Assembly: GCA_016703265.1 (NCBI GenBank)
Contig: JADJCK010000011.1
Location: 62,001-126,000, forward strand
Direction: 5' to 3'
DNA: 64,000 nucleotides
Source of the DNA: a bacterium
GTDB lineage: Bacteria > Krumholzibacteriota > Krumholzibacteriia > LZORAL124-64-63
Both the position numbers and the translations under genes were made by a program. Shown here piece by piece: positions 18,643 through 26,968 of this stretch. Position 1 is the stretch's first letter; each line of letters opens with the position of its first letter. The notes below the pieces were generated by a model. The model did not search any database and was not told the origin of the DNA. It worked only from the letters and a program-made list of their open reading frames with translations.

Positions 18643-19571
18643 GCCCGGTATTCGACGTAAGCCAGTTGTCCGGTCTCGAGGTTCGCTTCTGGCGCTGGTT
18701 CACGAACGACACGGGCAACAGCCCCGGGCAGGACAACTGGATCGTGCAGGGTTCGTTCGATGGCGGAGCGTGGTTCACGCTCGAGAACACGACCGCGAGC
18801 CTGCGTGCCTGGACCGAGATGGCCTTCCAGCTCGAGACCTACGCGCCGGAACTCGGTGACAACCTGCAGCTGCGATTCGTGGCCAACGACTTCTCGCCCG
18901 GCTCGGTGGTGGAAGCGGCGGTCGACGATTTCCAGCTGCGCGGCTACGCCGTGCCGACCGATGCGGCGGCGCCGACGGTGACGATGGGCTACCCGAACGG
19001 CGGCGAGACACTCGCGGCCGGCGCGCCCGTGACGGTGGCCTGGTCGCACGACGATGACATCGGTGTCGTCCAGGCGCGGATCTGGCTGTCCACCGACAGC
19101 GGCGGCTCGTGGTCCCAGCTGGCCCAAGGGGCCTTTAACCAGTCGTGGAGCTGGACGGTTCCCGCCGGCGCCGGCACGCACTGCCGCGTGCGGGTGCAGG
19201 TGCTGGACTCGGCGGGTAACCTGACCCAGACGGAATCCGCCGCCGACTTCGCGGTGGGCGGCGCCTCGCCCGTCGACGGCGGCCTGCCGACGCGGACGCT
19301 GACGCTCACCCAGAACGCCCCCAACCCGTTCAACCCGCGCACGAAGATCAGCTTCGTCCTGCCTGCGGCAGGCGAGGCCACGCTGTGCGTGTACGACGTC
19401 GACGGCCGCCTGGTGCGCACGCTGCTGAGCGGCCACCAGGAGGCAGGCGAGCGCACCGTGACCTGGGACGGCGACGACGACCGCGGCGGCCGCGTGGCCT
19501 CGGGGTTGTACTTCTGCCTGTTGCGGTCGGGGGATCACAGCATCGTCCGGAAGATGACTTTGTTGAAGTAG
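18525..19571 (+). CDS. Frame piece 3: extracellular domain and FlgD-Ig sorting tail
   Basis: Third frame of 14439-19571. It contains QPEDAHSPAGTICWVTGD and SQLSGLEVRFWRWFTND, a MAM/jelly-roll-like domain seen in many FCB surface proteins. An Ig-like domain (PNGGETLAAGAPVTVAW) follows. It ends in the sorting module NAPNPFNPRTKISFVLP, CVYDVDGRLVRTLL, WDGDDDRGGRVASGLYF and RKMTLLK. Confidence 0.72.
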   Translation: MQPEDAHSPAGTICWVTGDDPAGSAQGAADVDGGTTTLLSPVFDVSQLSGLEVRFWRWFTNDTGNSPGQDNWIVQGSFDGGAWFTLENTTASLRAWTEMAFQLETYAPELGDNLQLRFVANDFSPGSVVEAAVDDFQLRGYAVPTDAAAPTVTMGYPNGGETLAAGAPVTVAWSHDDDIGVVQARIWLSTDSGGSWSQLAQGAFNQSWSWTVPAGAGTHCRVRVQVLDSAGNLTQTESAADFAVGGASPVDGGLPTRTLTLTQNAPNPFNPRTKISFVLPAAGEATLCVYDVDGRLVRTLLSGHQEAGERTVTWDGDDDRGGRVASGLYFCLLRSGDHSIVRKMTLLK

Positions 19572-19572
19572 G

Positions 19573-19608
19573 GCGGGCTCAAGCAGAGTTGGTTGAAGTA
19601 GAGCCCGC
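19573..19608 (+). terminator. Inverted repeat immediately after the C25-like gene
   Basis: GCGGGCTC and GAGCCCGC form a perfect 8-bp inverted repeat around 20 bases, beginning 2 bases after the TAG. The spacer holds a near copy of the last codons (GTTGAAGTAG). It may be part of a tandem terminator with the hairpin at 19623-19654. Confidence 0.4.
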
Positions 19609-19622
19609 GAGCGATGATAATG

Positions 19623-19654
19623 GGCCGGGGCGACCGCAAGGCGCCCCGGCCTTT
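19623..19654 (+). terminator. Rho-independent-like terminator
   Basis: GGCCGGGGCG and CGCCCCGGCC make a perfect 10-bp GC stem with a 9-base loop, followed by TTT. It lies between the end of the large surface-protein gene and the ribosome site of the next lipoprotein gene. Confidence 0.65.
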
Positions 19655-19682
19655 CGCCGACCAGCCCGGAGGGGGATTCCCG

Positions 19683-20267
19683 ATGTTGCGTGAACGCGGT
19701 CTCAACGGACGGCGCCTGTTCCTGGGCGCGGCGGTCATCACCGCCTGCCTGGCCCTGGTGGGCTGCGAGAGCGGCGAGTCGCGACGGATGCGGGCCGGCG
19801 ACACCACACCGGGCCCGGCCCTGCAGGTCGAGCTCTGCCGCAAGCTCAGCAAGAAGGGCAAGCGCCAAGATGTGGGACACGAGTTCACGATCGGCGAGAA
19901 ATCGTCGGTCCTGGCCTTTGCCGACTTCACGGACCTGCAGGCCGACCGCAACTACACCGTGCACATGGTCTGGATCCGGCCGGACGGGCGCGAGCTGTTC
20001 CGGCGCTTCGCCGAGTTCAGCCTCAGCGGCGAGGGCGAGGCGTGGACCGCCGAGGTCCTCTGGAAGGATGCCCTCGACCTCAACGACGTCAAGCGCGAGG
20101 AGATCGCCGCCACCGGGCCGGAGCTGACCCTCGACTCGACCTTTAACATCAGCACCGACAAGGAACGCGAGCCGGGCAAGTGGCTCTTCCGCGTCTACCT
20201 GGACCGCCGCCTGGTGCGCGAGGAAGCGTTCACCGTGGCGCCGTTCCAGGAGGTCCCGGCAGGTTGA
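19683..20267 (+). CDS. Lipoprotein of unknown function
   Basis: 194 residues. Signal with twin basic groups (RERGLNGRR), a hydrophobic core LFLGAAVITACLAL and lipobox LVGC, so lipidated at about Cys-27. The rest is a single beta-sandwich-like domain with 'YTVHMVWIRPDGRELFRRF' and 'GKWLFRVYLDRRLVREEAF'. This strand pattern is seen in small exported domains, but I cannot name a family. The ATG at 19683 is preceded by GGAGGGGG at good spacing. The frame is open upstream but crosses the terminator. It is probably first in an operon running to 23986. Confidence 0.75.
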   Translation: MLRERGLNGRRLFLGAAVITACLALVGCESGESRRMRAGDTTPGPALQVELCRKLSKKGKRQDVGHEFTIGEKSSVLAFADFTDLQADRNYTVHMVWIRPDGRELFRRFAEFSLSGEGEAWTAEVLWKDALDLNDVKREEIAATGPELTLDSTFNISTDKEREPGKWLFRVYLDRRLVREEAFTVAPFQEVPAG

Positions 20268-20298
20268 CCGCGACAAGTCCGCCCCCCCCGGAGGTTCC

Positions 20299-20730
20299 AT
20301 GCCGCGCCTGGACCTGAAAGCCCGCGAGCCGTATCCGTTCCATTGCGAGATGGTCGTGCGCACGACCGACCTGAACTACGGCGGGCACCTGGGCAACGAC
20401 CGCCTGCTGTCGCTGGTCCATGAGGCCCGGGTGGCCTTCCTGGCTTCGCACGGGTGGAACGAACTGGACTGCGGCGGCGCCGGGTTGATCATGGCCGACG
20501 CCGCCCTGGCGTACCGGGCCGAGGCTTTTGCCGGTGATGTGCTGCGCTTCGGCGTGGTCGCCGTGGAACCGGGCCGGCTGGGCTTCCGGCTGGCCATGCG
20601 CGTCACGAGACCCGCCGACGGCGCCGAAGTGGCGCTCATCGAAACGGGGATGGTCTGCTTCGACTACGCGCGGCGGCGCCCGGTAGCGCTGCCGGCAAGC
20701 GTCAATGCCGTCTGTCGGCAGGAGGATTGA
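20299..20730 (+). CDS. Hotdog-fold acyl-CoA thioesterase (4HBT/FadM type)
   Basis: 143 residues, the usual length of a single hotdog domain. The signature VVRTTDLNYGGHLGNDRLLSLVHEARVAFL carries the catalytic Asp (D24) and the following helix, as in YbgC/FadM-type thioesterases. These hydrolyse acyl-CoA or related thioesters in the cytoplasm. The substrate is not predictable. GGAGG sits 5 bases before the ATG. The gene is 31 bases after the lipoprotein and 3 bases before the methyltransferase. Confidence 0.85.
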   Translation: MPRLDLKAREPYPFHCEMVVRTTDLNYGGHLGNDRLLSLVHEARVAFLASHGWNELDCGGAGLIMADAALAYRAEAFAGDVLRFGVVAVEPGRLGFRLAMRVTRPADGAEVALIETGMVCFDYARRRPVALPASVNAVCRQED

Positions 20731-20733
20731 ATC

Positions 20734-21561
20734 GTGGCCCCCGCGCAGCAGATCACCAGCCCGACCAACCCGCGCGTGAAGGCGCTCGTGCGCCTGCGCG
20801 ACCGGCGGGAGCGGGAACAGGAAGGCCGGTTCCTGGTCGAGGAACTGCTGGTCATCGCCCGCGCGCGCGCCGCCGGCTGCTCCTTCCTCGAGGTCTGGGC
20901 CTGTCCGGAACTGCTCGATGCCGAGGGCACCGCGCTCTACGCCGCTCTCCGCAGTGACGGCGTGCCCGCCGTGGAAGCCCCGGCCGCGGTGCTGCACAAG
21001 CTTGCCTACCGGGAGCGCTCGGAGGGTCTGCTGGCGGTGGCCGCGCGACGCTCCCGGTCGCTCGCGGACCTTGAGCTCCCGGACGCGCCCCCGCCGCTGG
21101 TGGTGGTGCTCGAGGACGTCGAGAAGCCCGGCAACCTGGGTGCGGTGCTGCGCATCGCCGACGGTGTCGGTGCCCACGCGGTGCTGGCCGTGGGTGGCGC
21201 CGACCTGGACAATCCCAACGTGCTGCGCGCCTCGCGCGGGGCGTACTTCACGGTGCCGACGGTGGCCGCGCCCCGGCAGGAAATCATCGCCTGGCTTCGC
21301 GACCACGGCGTGCGGCTGGTGGCGGCCAGCCCGGACGGCGCCGATCTTTGGGACGCCTGTGACCTGACCGGCCCCGTGGCCCTGGTCCTGGGCGCCGAGC
21401 ACGAGGGCCTCTCGGCCGCCCTGCGGGCCGACTGCGACGACACCGTCTGCATCCCGATGCACGGCGCCGGCGATTCGCTCAACGTCGCCACGGCGGCTGC
21501 CATTCTCCTGTATGAAGCCGCGCGCCAGCGTCGCGCGCGGGAAAGAGCCGGGTCCCGATGA
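20734..21561 (+). CDS. TrmH/SpoU-family RNA methyltransferase
   Basis: 275 residues with a GTG start. The N-terminal substrate-binding part (ITSPTNPRVKALVRLRDRREREQEGRFLVEE) is followed by the SPOUT domain with its knot motifs: VVLEDVEKPGNLGAVLRIADGVGAHAV, LVLGAEHEGLS and IPMHGAGDSLNVATAAAILLYEA. The enzyme 2'-O-methylates ribose in 23S rRNA or tRNA using S-adenosylmethionine. The exact site is not predictable. The stop overlaps the next start (ATGA). Confidence 0.9.
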   Translation: MAPAQQITSPTNPRVKALVRLRDRREREQEGRFLVEELLVIARARAAGCSFLEVWACPELLDAEGTALYAALRSDGVPAVEAPAAVLHKLAYRERSEGLLAVAARRSRSLADLELPDAPPPLVVVLEDVEKPGNLGAVLRIADGVGAHAVLAVGGADLDNPNVLRASRGAYFTVPTVAAPRQEIIAWLRDHGVRLVAASPDGADLWDACDLTGPVALVLGAEHEGLSAALRADCDDTVCIPMHGAGDSLNVATAAAILLYEAARQRRARERAGSR

Positions 21562-22835
21562 CGGGTATGCCGATCAACCTCTTCTACAACGATTTCGACA
21601 CCGAGGAACTGGAACCGAGGCAACCCGACTACCGCTCGGTGTTCCAGCGGGGCCACGATCGGCTCATCCACAACGCGGCCTTCCGCCGGCTGCAGGCCAA
21701 GACGCAGGTGTTCCTGTCCGGCGAATACGACTTCTACCGCACGCGCCTGACGCATTCCATCGAGGTGGCGCAGATTGCCGGCTCGATCACCCGGCGGCTC
21801 AATGCGACCAGTCCGCAACTGGGGCCGACGTTCGCCATCGACACGGCGCTGGTGGAATCGGTGGCCCTGGCCCACGACATCGGCCACCCGCCGTTCGGCC
21901 ACGCCGGCGAGGCCACGCTCCACCGCCTGATGCAGCCCTGGGGCGGCTTCGAGGGCAACGCCCAGACACTGCGGCTCATCACCGAGATCATCTTCACCAG
22001 CGGGCGCAGCCGGCGCGGCTTGAACCCCTCGCGCGCGTTCATGGACGGCGTGCTGAAGTACAAGACGCTCTTCAGCGAGTGGGAAGACCCGACACGGCAC
22101 TTCCTGTACGACGAGCAGGAGCGGTTCCTCCGGTTCGTGTTCGACAACCGCCCCTTCCCGGCGGAGCTGACGCCGGGACGCGAGCGCAACGCGCTGCGCA
22201 GCCTCGAATGCCAGATCATGGACTGGGCCGACGACACCGCCTACTCGCTGAACGACCTGGTCGACAGCGCCAACGCCGGTTTCGTCACCGAGGCCCGCGT
22301 GCGCCGCTGGGCACAGGAGCAGTCGCTGGTCGGGGACGAGGCGCAGTTGCTGGAAGGGCTGCTGCAGGCGATCGCCGCCGGCGACCTCGAGCGCGTCATG
22401 AACCGCCGCATCGGCGTCTTTGTCGAGGCCTGCACGCTGGTGGAGCGCGGTAACTTCATGAGCGACCGGACCAACCGCTACCGTTACGGCGTGGCCCTCG
22501 ACCCCGCCGTGGTGCGCGAGCAGAAGCTCTACGCGCGCCTGGCGCGCCAGCTCGTGTTCCGCTCGCCACAGGTGTGCCAGCTCGAGCACAAGGGCGGCTG
22601 GATGCTCGAGCGCATCTTCACCGCCCTGGCCGAAAACTACCTTCATACGGAAACGCCGCGGCTCGCGCTTCTGTCGCGGGATTTCGAGTCCGAGGTGGCC
22701 CGTGCCGAGGGCGATCCGCGGTATCGCGCCCGCGTCATCTGCGACTACCTGGCCGGCATGACCGACGGCTTCGCCTCGCGTATCTACAAACGGCTGTTCG
22801 ATCCCGATTTCGGGTCGATCATCGACCTCGTATGA
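21558..22835 (+). CDS. dgt: dGTPase-like HD-domain triphosphohydrolase
   Basis: 425 residues. The opening YRSVFQRGHDRLIHNAAFRRLQAKTQVF, then TRLTHSIEVAQIA and LAHDIGHPPFGHAGE, gives the H...HD...D metal site of deoxyguanosinetriphosphate triphosphohydrolases. The later DDTAYSLNDLVD supplies the final Asp. It cleaves dNTPs to deoxynucleosides and triphosphate. The ATG overlaps the preceding TGA. A second ATG three codons on (MPINLF) is possible. The next gene also overlaps by ATGA, so the operon is tightly coupled. Confidence 0.9.
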   Translation: MTGMPINLFYNDFDTEELEPRQPDYRSVFQRGHDRLIHNAAFRRLQAKTQVFLSGEYDFYRTRLTHSIEVAQIAGSITRRLNATSPQLGPTFAIDTALVESVALAHDIGHPPFGHAGEATLHRLMQPWGGFEGNAQTLRLITEIIFTSGRSRRGLNPSRAFMDGVLKYKTLFSEWEDPTRHFLYDEQERFLRFVFDNRPFPAELTPGRERNALRSLECQIMDWADDTAYSLNDLVDSANAGFVTEARVRRWAQEQSLVGDEAQLLEGLLQAIAAGDLERVMNRRIGVFVEACTLVERGNFMSDRTNRYRYGVALDPAVVREQKLYARLARQLVFRSPQVCQLEHKGGWMLERIFTALAENYLHTETPRLALLSRDFESEVARAEGDPRYRARVICDYLAGMTDGFASRIYKRLFDPDFGSIIDLV

Positions 22836-23986
22836 ACACGCGCACCACCAATTCCAGGGCGCCCGCGGCGCTCCTCGCCCTCGCATTCGCCGTGGCCATC
22901 GCTGGCTTTGCCACGGCCGCGTCGGCGCTCGAGGCCCGGCCCGACACCATTCCCGGCCACCGCGGCACCTACTACTTCTACCGAGGCCTCGACTACGGCT
23001 CGCAGTCGCTGGTGCACCCGCTGCGCCTGATCGTCAACGGCGGCTTCGGCATCATGCAGATCGAGAACCGCAGCAACCGGCCTGGCGACATCCGCTACGG
23101 GACCGGCGCCCGCAATGTGCTGGACAACCTGGCGCACCCGCAATGGGCCATCTCGACCGGCGGTTTCTGGGACTTCTTCAAGCGCGAGGTGCTGCCGGTC
23201 TCCGTCAGCACCGGCGGCGCCCAGTACTGGCCCAACTACATGAACCACCTGCTGGGCGGCGGCATGAGCTACCGCATGATGGAGGAGTACTTCCGCTACC
23301 ACGGTGTGGAGCATTCGAAGACGTGGGCCGGGGCCACCATCTTCGCCTACCACTTCCTGAACGAGGTGGTCGAGAACGACGGCTACGTGGGCCCGAACGT
23401 GGACCCGGTGGCCGACTTCTGGATCTTCAACCCGGCGGGCGTCTGGCTCTTCAGCCACGAGGGCGTGGCCAGGTTCTTCAGCGAGAAGCTGAACATGGCC
23501 GACTGGTCATACCAGCCGGTCTGGCTGCCGGAATCGGGCGAGCTGCACAACAACGGCCAGAACTACATGGTCAAGTTCCACCTGACCCGCGATCGCCGGC
23601 ACAGCCTGTTCTACCACTGGGGCTCGCACGCCGAGCTGGGCCTGTCCTACACCGACGCGCACGGCCGCTGCGTCAGCGCCGGCCTCGGCCTGCGCGCGCG
23701 CAACCTGCTCGAGATCGACAACCTGAGCAAGACGGTCGACCTCGCCGTGTCGGGCGGCATCTTCTACGACCGCGACAATTCGCTGCTGGCCTCGCTCCTG
23801 TTCGCCCGCTCGAAGGACTATCGCTACAGGCTGAACATCTACCCGGGCCTCATCAAGGTGGGCGGCCTGCAGCCGGGCTTCTTCGTGGGCGTCAACGCCG
23901 ACGAACGGATGCTCGCCGGCATCACCATCGGCACGCTGCGCCACGTGCCGGTGGGCGTGGGCGGGGATTTCCTCGAGACCCAATAG
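22832..23986 (+). CDS. Secreted protein of unknown function, probably outer-membrane
   Basis: 384 residues. Signal peptide (PAALLALAFAVAIAGFATAASA). The middle has a helical, aromatic-rich stretch (YWPNYMNHLLGGGMSYRMMEEYFRYHG, FAYHFLNEVVEND), resembling membrane-embedded helices seen in some exported DUF proteins. The second half reads as alternating beta strands. I cannot assign a family. The ATG overlaps the stop of the dGTPase gene, which makes it the last member of the operon, followed by a hairpin at 24024. Confidence 0.7.
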   Translation: MNTRTTNSRAPAALLALAFAVAIAGFATAASALEARPDTIPGHRGTYYFYRGLDYGSQSLVHPLRLIVNGGFGIMQIENRSNRPGDIRYGTGARNVLDNLAHPQWAISTGGFWDFFKREVLPVSVSTGGAQYWPNYMNHLLGGGMSYRMMEEYFRYHGVEHSKTWAGATIFAYHFLNEVVENDGYVGPNVDPVADFWIFNPAGVWLFSHEGVARFFSEKLNMADWSYQPVWLPESGELHNNGQNYMVKFHLTRDRRHSLFYHWGSHAELGLSYTDAHGRCVSAGLGLRARNLLEIDNLSKTVDLAVSGGIFYDRDNSLLASLLFARSKDYRYRLNIYPGLIKVGGLQPGFFVGVNADERMLAGITIGTLRHVPVGVGGDFLETQ

Positions 23987-24023
23987 GCGTGGGCGCGCAG
24001 CGCAGGCGCATTCGCAAACGGCG

Positions 24024-24049
24024 GCGGACCGACCCGAGGGCCGGTCCGC
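24024..24049. terminator. Hairpin between convergent genes
   Basis: GCGGACCG and CGGTCCGC form a perfect 8-bp stem around 10 bases, then TGTCGTTTCTC on the plus strand. It lies between convergent stops at 23986 and 24096 and could serve both directions. Confidence 0.5.
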
Positions 24050-24095
24050 TGTCGTTTCTCCAGGTTTCCCCGGCGGGAGATCCCGTCGATGCAGG

Positions 24096-26633
24096 CTACT
24101 TCAGCATCACCATCTTGTGCTCGGCCATCGTGCCGTTGGCCTGCAGCCGGGCCAGGTAGACACCGCTGCCAACCTTGCGGCCGGCGCCGTCCAGGCCGTC
24201 CCAGACAACGCTCTGCGGACCGGCGGCCATCTCGGCGGCCACCAGGCGACGCACGAGGCGGCCCTGCATGTCGTACACGTCCAGGCTGACCGGGCCGGCC
24301 GTTTCCAGCGCGAACTCGACCCTGGTCAGGGGATTGAACGGGTTCGGGTGGTTGCCCAGCGCCAGCCGGGTGCCCGGCAGGTCGCCCACGCCGGCCACGT
24401 AGGTCGGCATGGCCCACAGCTCCACATCGTCGATGTTCCAGCCCGAGTACTGCCAGCTGGAGTCGGTGGTGCCCATCGTCCAGCGGATCAGCACGTTGGC
24501 CTGGCCGTCGGCCACGGCGCTGATGTCGTAGCTGACCTGCGTCCAGGCGGCGTCCGCCACCTCGGCCGTATTGGTCCACACCTGCGTCCAACTGGCGCCG
24601 CCGTTCGTGCTGATGCGCACATAGGCGTGGTCGTAGGACGGCTGTTCGACGTTGAGCCAGCGACGGAACTTGAGGACGGTACCCTGCATCGCCGAGCAGT
24701 TGATGGCCGTGGTGGTCAGGTGCGACTCGGCCATGCTGTTCGGGTAGTCACCGGCCAGGTTGTAGCCCAGCACGTTGCTGCCGGTGAAGCCGCTGGTCGG
24801 GTCGGCTTCGCCGTACTGGCCGCCGGAACCGCTGGGCACGCCGAACGCCCAGCCCGTGCCCAGGGTCCAGCCCGGGTTGGTGTCGAGCGGGAAGCTCAGC
24901 GTCAGCACCGGCACGCCCACCTTGAGGCTGAGGCCGCGGGTCGTGTTGCCCTGGCCGTCGGTCGTGTTGGTGATGGTCAGCGTGCCCGCGTAGAGCCCGT
25001 TGCCGACCGAGTTCGCCGCGGCGTTCAGGCCGACCAGGACCGTGGCCGAACCGCCGGCGGCGATGGAGCCGTTGCCGTTGGTGACGTCGATCCACGCCAC
25101 GTCGTCGACGACCGTGTAGTTCACGGGATAGGCGCTGTTGTTCGTCAGCACATAGCTGGTGCCGACCGGCAGGAACGGCCCGCCGGCCTGGCCCTCGGCC
25201 GCGAAGTTGCCGCCGGCCACCTGCAGGCCGGTGGCCCAGGGCGCGAACGTGTCGAGCACGGTCACGCCGCTGGCGGTCGGGTCCAGGTAGGAAGCGATGG
25301 ACGACCACGAGGTCGACAGGCGCCCGTACCAGTCGGAGTCGTTGTTGCCGCAGGCGGCATAGCCGCCGTGCAGCTGGCCCACCACGCGGTGGTCGGGGTC
25401 GAACAGGGGCGAGCCCGACGAGCCCGGCTCGGTGGTGCCCAGGTCCCAGTCGATCACGCGGATGTGGTTGCCGCCGGCCACGACGGTGTTGCTGAGGTAG
25501 GCCGTGGTCGTCGTGGCATTGTTCTCGAAGCTGATGCTCTTCTCGTCGCCGTTCGGGTGGTGGATCGCCACCACCGAGGGGAAGTCGGCCGTGGACTTGT
25601 TCCAGCCCGCGAACGAGACCTCGTGCGCCGGATCCACGGGATCATCCATGCGCACCAGCGTGAAGTCCGAGGTGCTGCTGGCGGCCAGGAACACCGAGCC
25701 GGTCTGGAACTGCGTCAGGCTGCCGCCGCTCTGCGCGCCGCAGGTCGGGCTCTGGAAGTTCCAGTAGACGACCAGCGAAGCGGCGTTGCCGGTGTTGATG
25801 CCGCAGTGGTTGGCCGTCAGGAAGTACGGCGTGCCGTCCTCGGCGGTGTTGTTCACCATCGCGCCGGTGCAGAACGTCGTGCCGCCGGTCGAGATGACGC
25901 CGACCGAGTTGATCTCCAGGCGCCAGTCGTCGCCTTCGGGGCAGACGACGTCGATGTTGCAGGTGCCGGCCTTGTTCGCGGCCTTGTCCTGCATCATCTG
26001 CTCGATCGACTCGCCGAAGAAGGCGTAGCCGCGGTTGACCGAGCCGATCGCCAGCTCGTAGTCGTGGCGCGACTCGATGGGCAGCACGAGCTCGACCATG
26101 ATGTCGTCGGCGACGACCACCGGGGTCCACAGCTCGCCATGCTCCTCGTTGTCGCGGTCGGTGAACACGCGCACGCCGCGCGGATCGTCCCCGCCCTTGA
26201 CGTCGGTCGGGTACAGGCTCAGCCGCGCGCCCTTGGGCAGGCGGTAGGCCGTGAAGCCGAGGTTGAGCGACAGCGCGCCGGGCGCGTTCAGGCGCAGGCG
26301 CCACATCGTGAACCGGCTGTCGAGGTCTTCCCAGGTGCCGCTGGTCTCGGGATCCAGGTCCACGACCTGCGGCAGGGCAAAGCGCGGCGGCAGGTCCGCC
26401 TCGGCGCGGCTGACGTCCTCGGCCTGCGCCGCGACGCGATCGACCGGCATGGCGCCGAACGAGGGCACCGCCGAGGCGGCCTTCACCGCGAACTCGCTCG
26501 CGACCGGGCCCTGCACGGCCAGCGGGTTGATCGACGCGCGCGGGGCGTCGGCGGCCAGCACGGCCGAGCCGGCGGCCAGCACGGCCAGCAGGATCAAGGG
26601 GAAGAGCCGGCGGCTCAGGCGCAACGAGGACAT
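24096..26633 (-). CDS. Secreted lysyl-endopeptidase-like serine protease with FlgD-Ig tail
   Basis: 845 residues. Signal peptide (LFPLILLAVLAAGSAVLA), then a pro-region to about 200. A trypsin-like domain of the Achromobacter-protease-I type follows, with H276 in FLTANHCG, D323 in TSDFTLVRMDD and S406 in EPGSSGSPLFD. Cys-rich segments (GTCNIDVVCPEG, SPTCGAQSGG) fit its disulfides. After it come an Ig-like domain, a jelly-roll-like domain and the sorting tail (NHPNPFNPLTRVEFAL, VYDMQGRLVRRL, WDGLDGAGRKVGSGVY). Family members cut after Lys outside the cell. The ATG at 26633 has GGAGGA upstream at good spacing. The longer open frame to 26741 lacks this. Confidence 0.88.
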   Translation of the reverse strand: MSSLRLSRRLFPLILLAVLAAGSAVLAADAPRASINPLAVQGPVASEFAVKAASAVPSFGAMPVDRVAAQAEDVSRAEADLPPRFALPQVVDLDPETSGTWEDLDSRFTMWRLRLNAPGALSLNLGFTAYRLPKGARLSLYPTDVKGGDDPRGVRVFTDRDNEEHGELWTPVVVADDIMVELVLPIESRHDYELAIGSVNRGYAFFGESIEQMMQDKAANKAGTCNIDVVCPEGDDWRLEINSVGVISTGGTTFCTGAMVNNTAEDGTPYFLTANHCGINTGNAASLVVYWNFQSPTCGAQSGGSLTQFQTGSVFLAASSTSDFTLVRMDDPVDPAHEVSFAGWNKSTADFPSVVAIHHPNGDEKSISFENNATTTTAYLSNTVVAGGNHIRVIDWDLGTTEPGSSGSPLFDPDHRVVGQLHGGYAACGNNDSDWYGRLSTSWSSIASYLDPTASGVTVLDTFAPWATGLQVAGGNFAAEGQAGGPFLPVGTSYVLTNNSAYPVNYTVVDDVAWIDVTNGNGSIAAGGSATVLVGLNAAANSVGNGLYAGTLTITNTTDGQGNTTRGLSLKVGVPVLTLSFPLDTNPGWTLGTGWAFGVPSGSGGQYGEADPTSGFTGSNVLGYNLAGDYPNSMAESHLTTTAINCSAMQGTVLKFRRWLNVEQPSYDHAYVRISTNGGASWTQVWTNTAEVADAAWTQVSYDISAVADGQANVLIRWTMGTTDSSWQYSGWNIDDVELWAMPTYVAGVGDLPGTRLALGNHPNPFNPLTRVEFALETAGPVSLDVYDMQGRLVRRLVAAEMAAGPQSVVWDGLDGAGRKVGSGVYLARLQANGTMAEHKMVMLK

Positions 26634-26778
26634 CGGGTTCCTCCGGAAGGCTGGGGCGACATCGCTCCGGGCACGGGTGCGATGCACCGCGGACACGGAC
26701 GTGACAGGACAGCTTGCGATACTCAGCGTTGAGAATACCATGCGGGCCGATGGAGGGCCAGCGATTTCGTCCCCGATC

Positions 26779-26788
26779 GCAAATTTGC
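26779..26788. promoter_or_regulatory. Short perfect palindrome
   Basis: GCAAATTTGC is fully self-complementary and lies about 150 bases upstream of the protease ATG. Its AATTT centre resembles the palindrome at 14232-14247, which also precedes surface-protein genes. Confidence 0.3.
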
Positions 26789-26913
26789 ATCATCATAAGT
26801 ATGATATTTTGCTTAATAATGTCTCCCGTTTGCGTGATAAAATCCGACTAATCATCTGCTATTTATTTGATATCGATTATCCGGATCAACGAAGCAGGGT
26901 TCGAGGAAGCAGA

Positions 26914-26942
26914 GCGGCCGCGCCCCCTGGGGACGCGGCCGC
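26914..26942 (-). terminator. Strong hairpin after the aconitase gene
   Basis: GCGGCCGCG and CGCGGCCGC are perfect 9-bp arms, with CCCC/GGGG pairing further inside. It begins 26 bases past the aconitase stop. There is no T-tract on the minus strand, so it may instead protect the transcript end. Confidence 0.5.
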
Positions 26943-26968
26943 CGTGACCAGCTCAGGCCCAGGTCGCC

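Larger units (their letters stand above)
14439..19571 (+). pseudogene. Giant secreted C25-like surface protein, two frameshifts
   Basis: Joining three frames gives about 1710 residues. The order is signal peptide, C25 propeptide-like and catalytic-like region, CARDB-like repeats, nidogen-like domain, carboxypeptidase-regulatory-like domain, an extracellular domain and the FlgD-Ig tail. The first junction is in a GGG run near 16259-16262 (SPVEG to ALVALYRKG), where one extra G breaks the frame. The second is near 18505-18520 (DPNAVYS to QQVQPEDAHS). Both junctions restore continuous domain sequence, so the ancestral gene was intact. GGGAGG lies 8 bases before the ATG at 14439. The overall plan matches the protein at 8635-12408. 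Confidence 0.8.
26634..26968. promoter_or_regulatory. AT-rich intergenic region upstream of the protease gene
   Basis: 335 bases between the protease start and the aconitase stop. From 26755 to 26890 the sequence is strongly AT-rich, unlike the rest of the window, and probably carries the protease promoter. It includes the perfect palindrome GCAAATTTGC at 26779-26788. No gene is visible here. Confidence 0.5.

Noticed and set aside
24000..24095. A structured RNA or tRNA in the convergent gap.
   Set aside because: Only a simple hairpin is seen. There is no cloverleaf and no conserved riboswitch core. I found no tRNA-like sequence elsewhere in the window.
24117..26732. An 871-codon frame opposite the serine protease gene.
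   Set aside because: It is an antisense shadow. It has no ribosome site or recognisable motif, while the opposite strand has a full catalytic triad.
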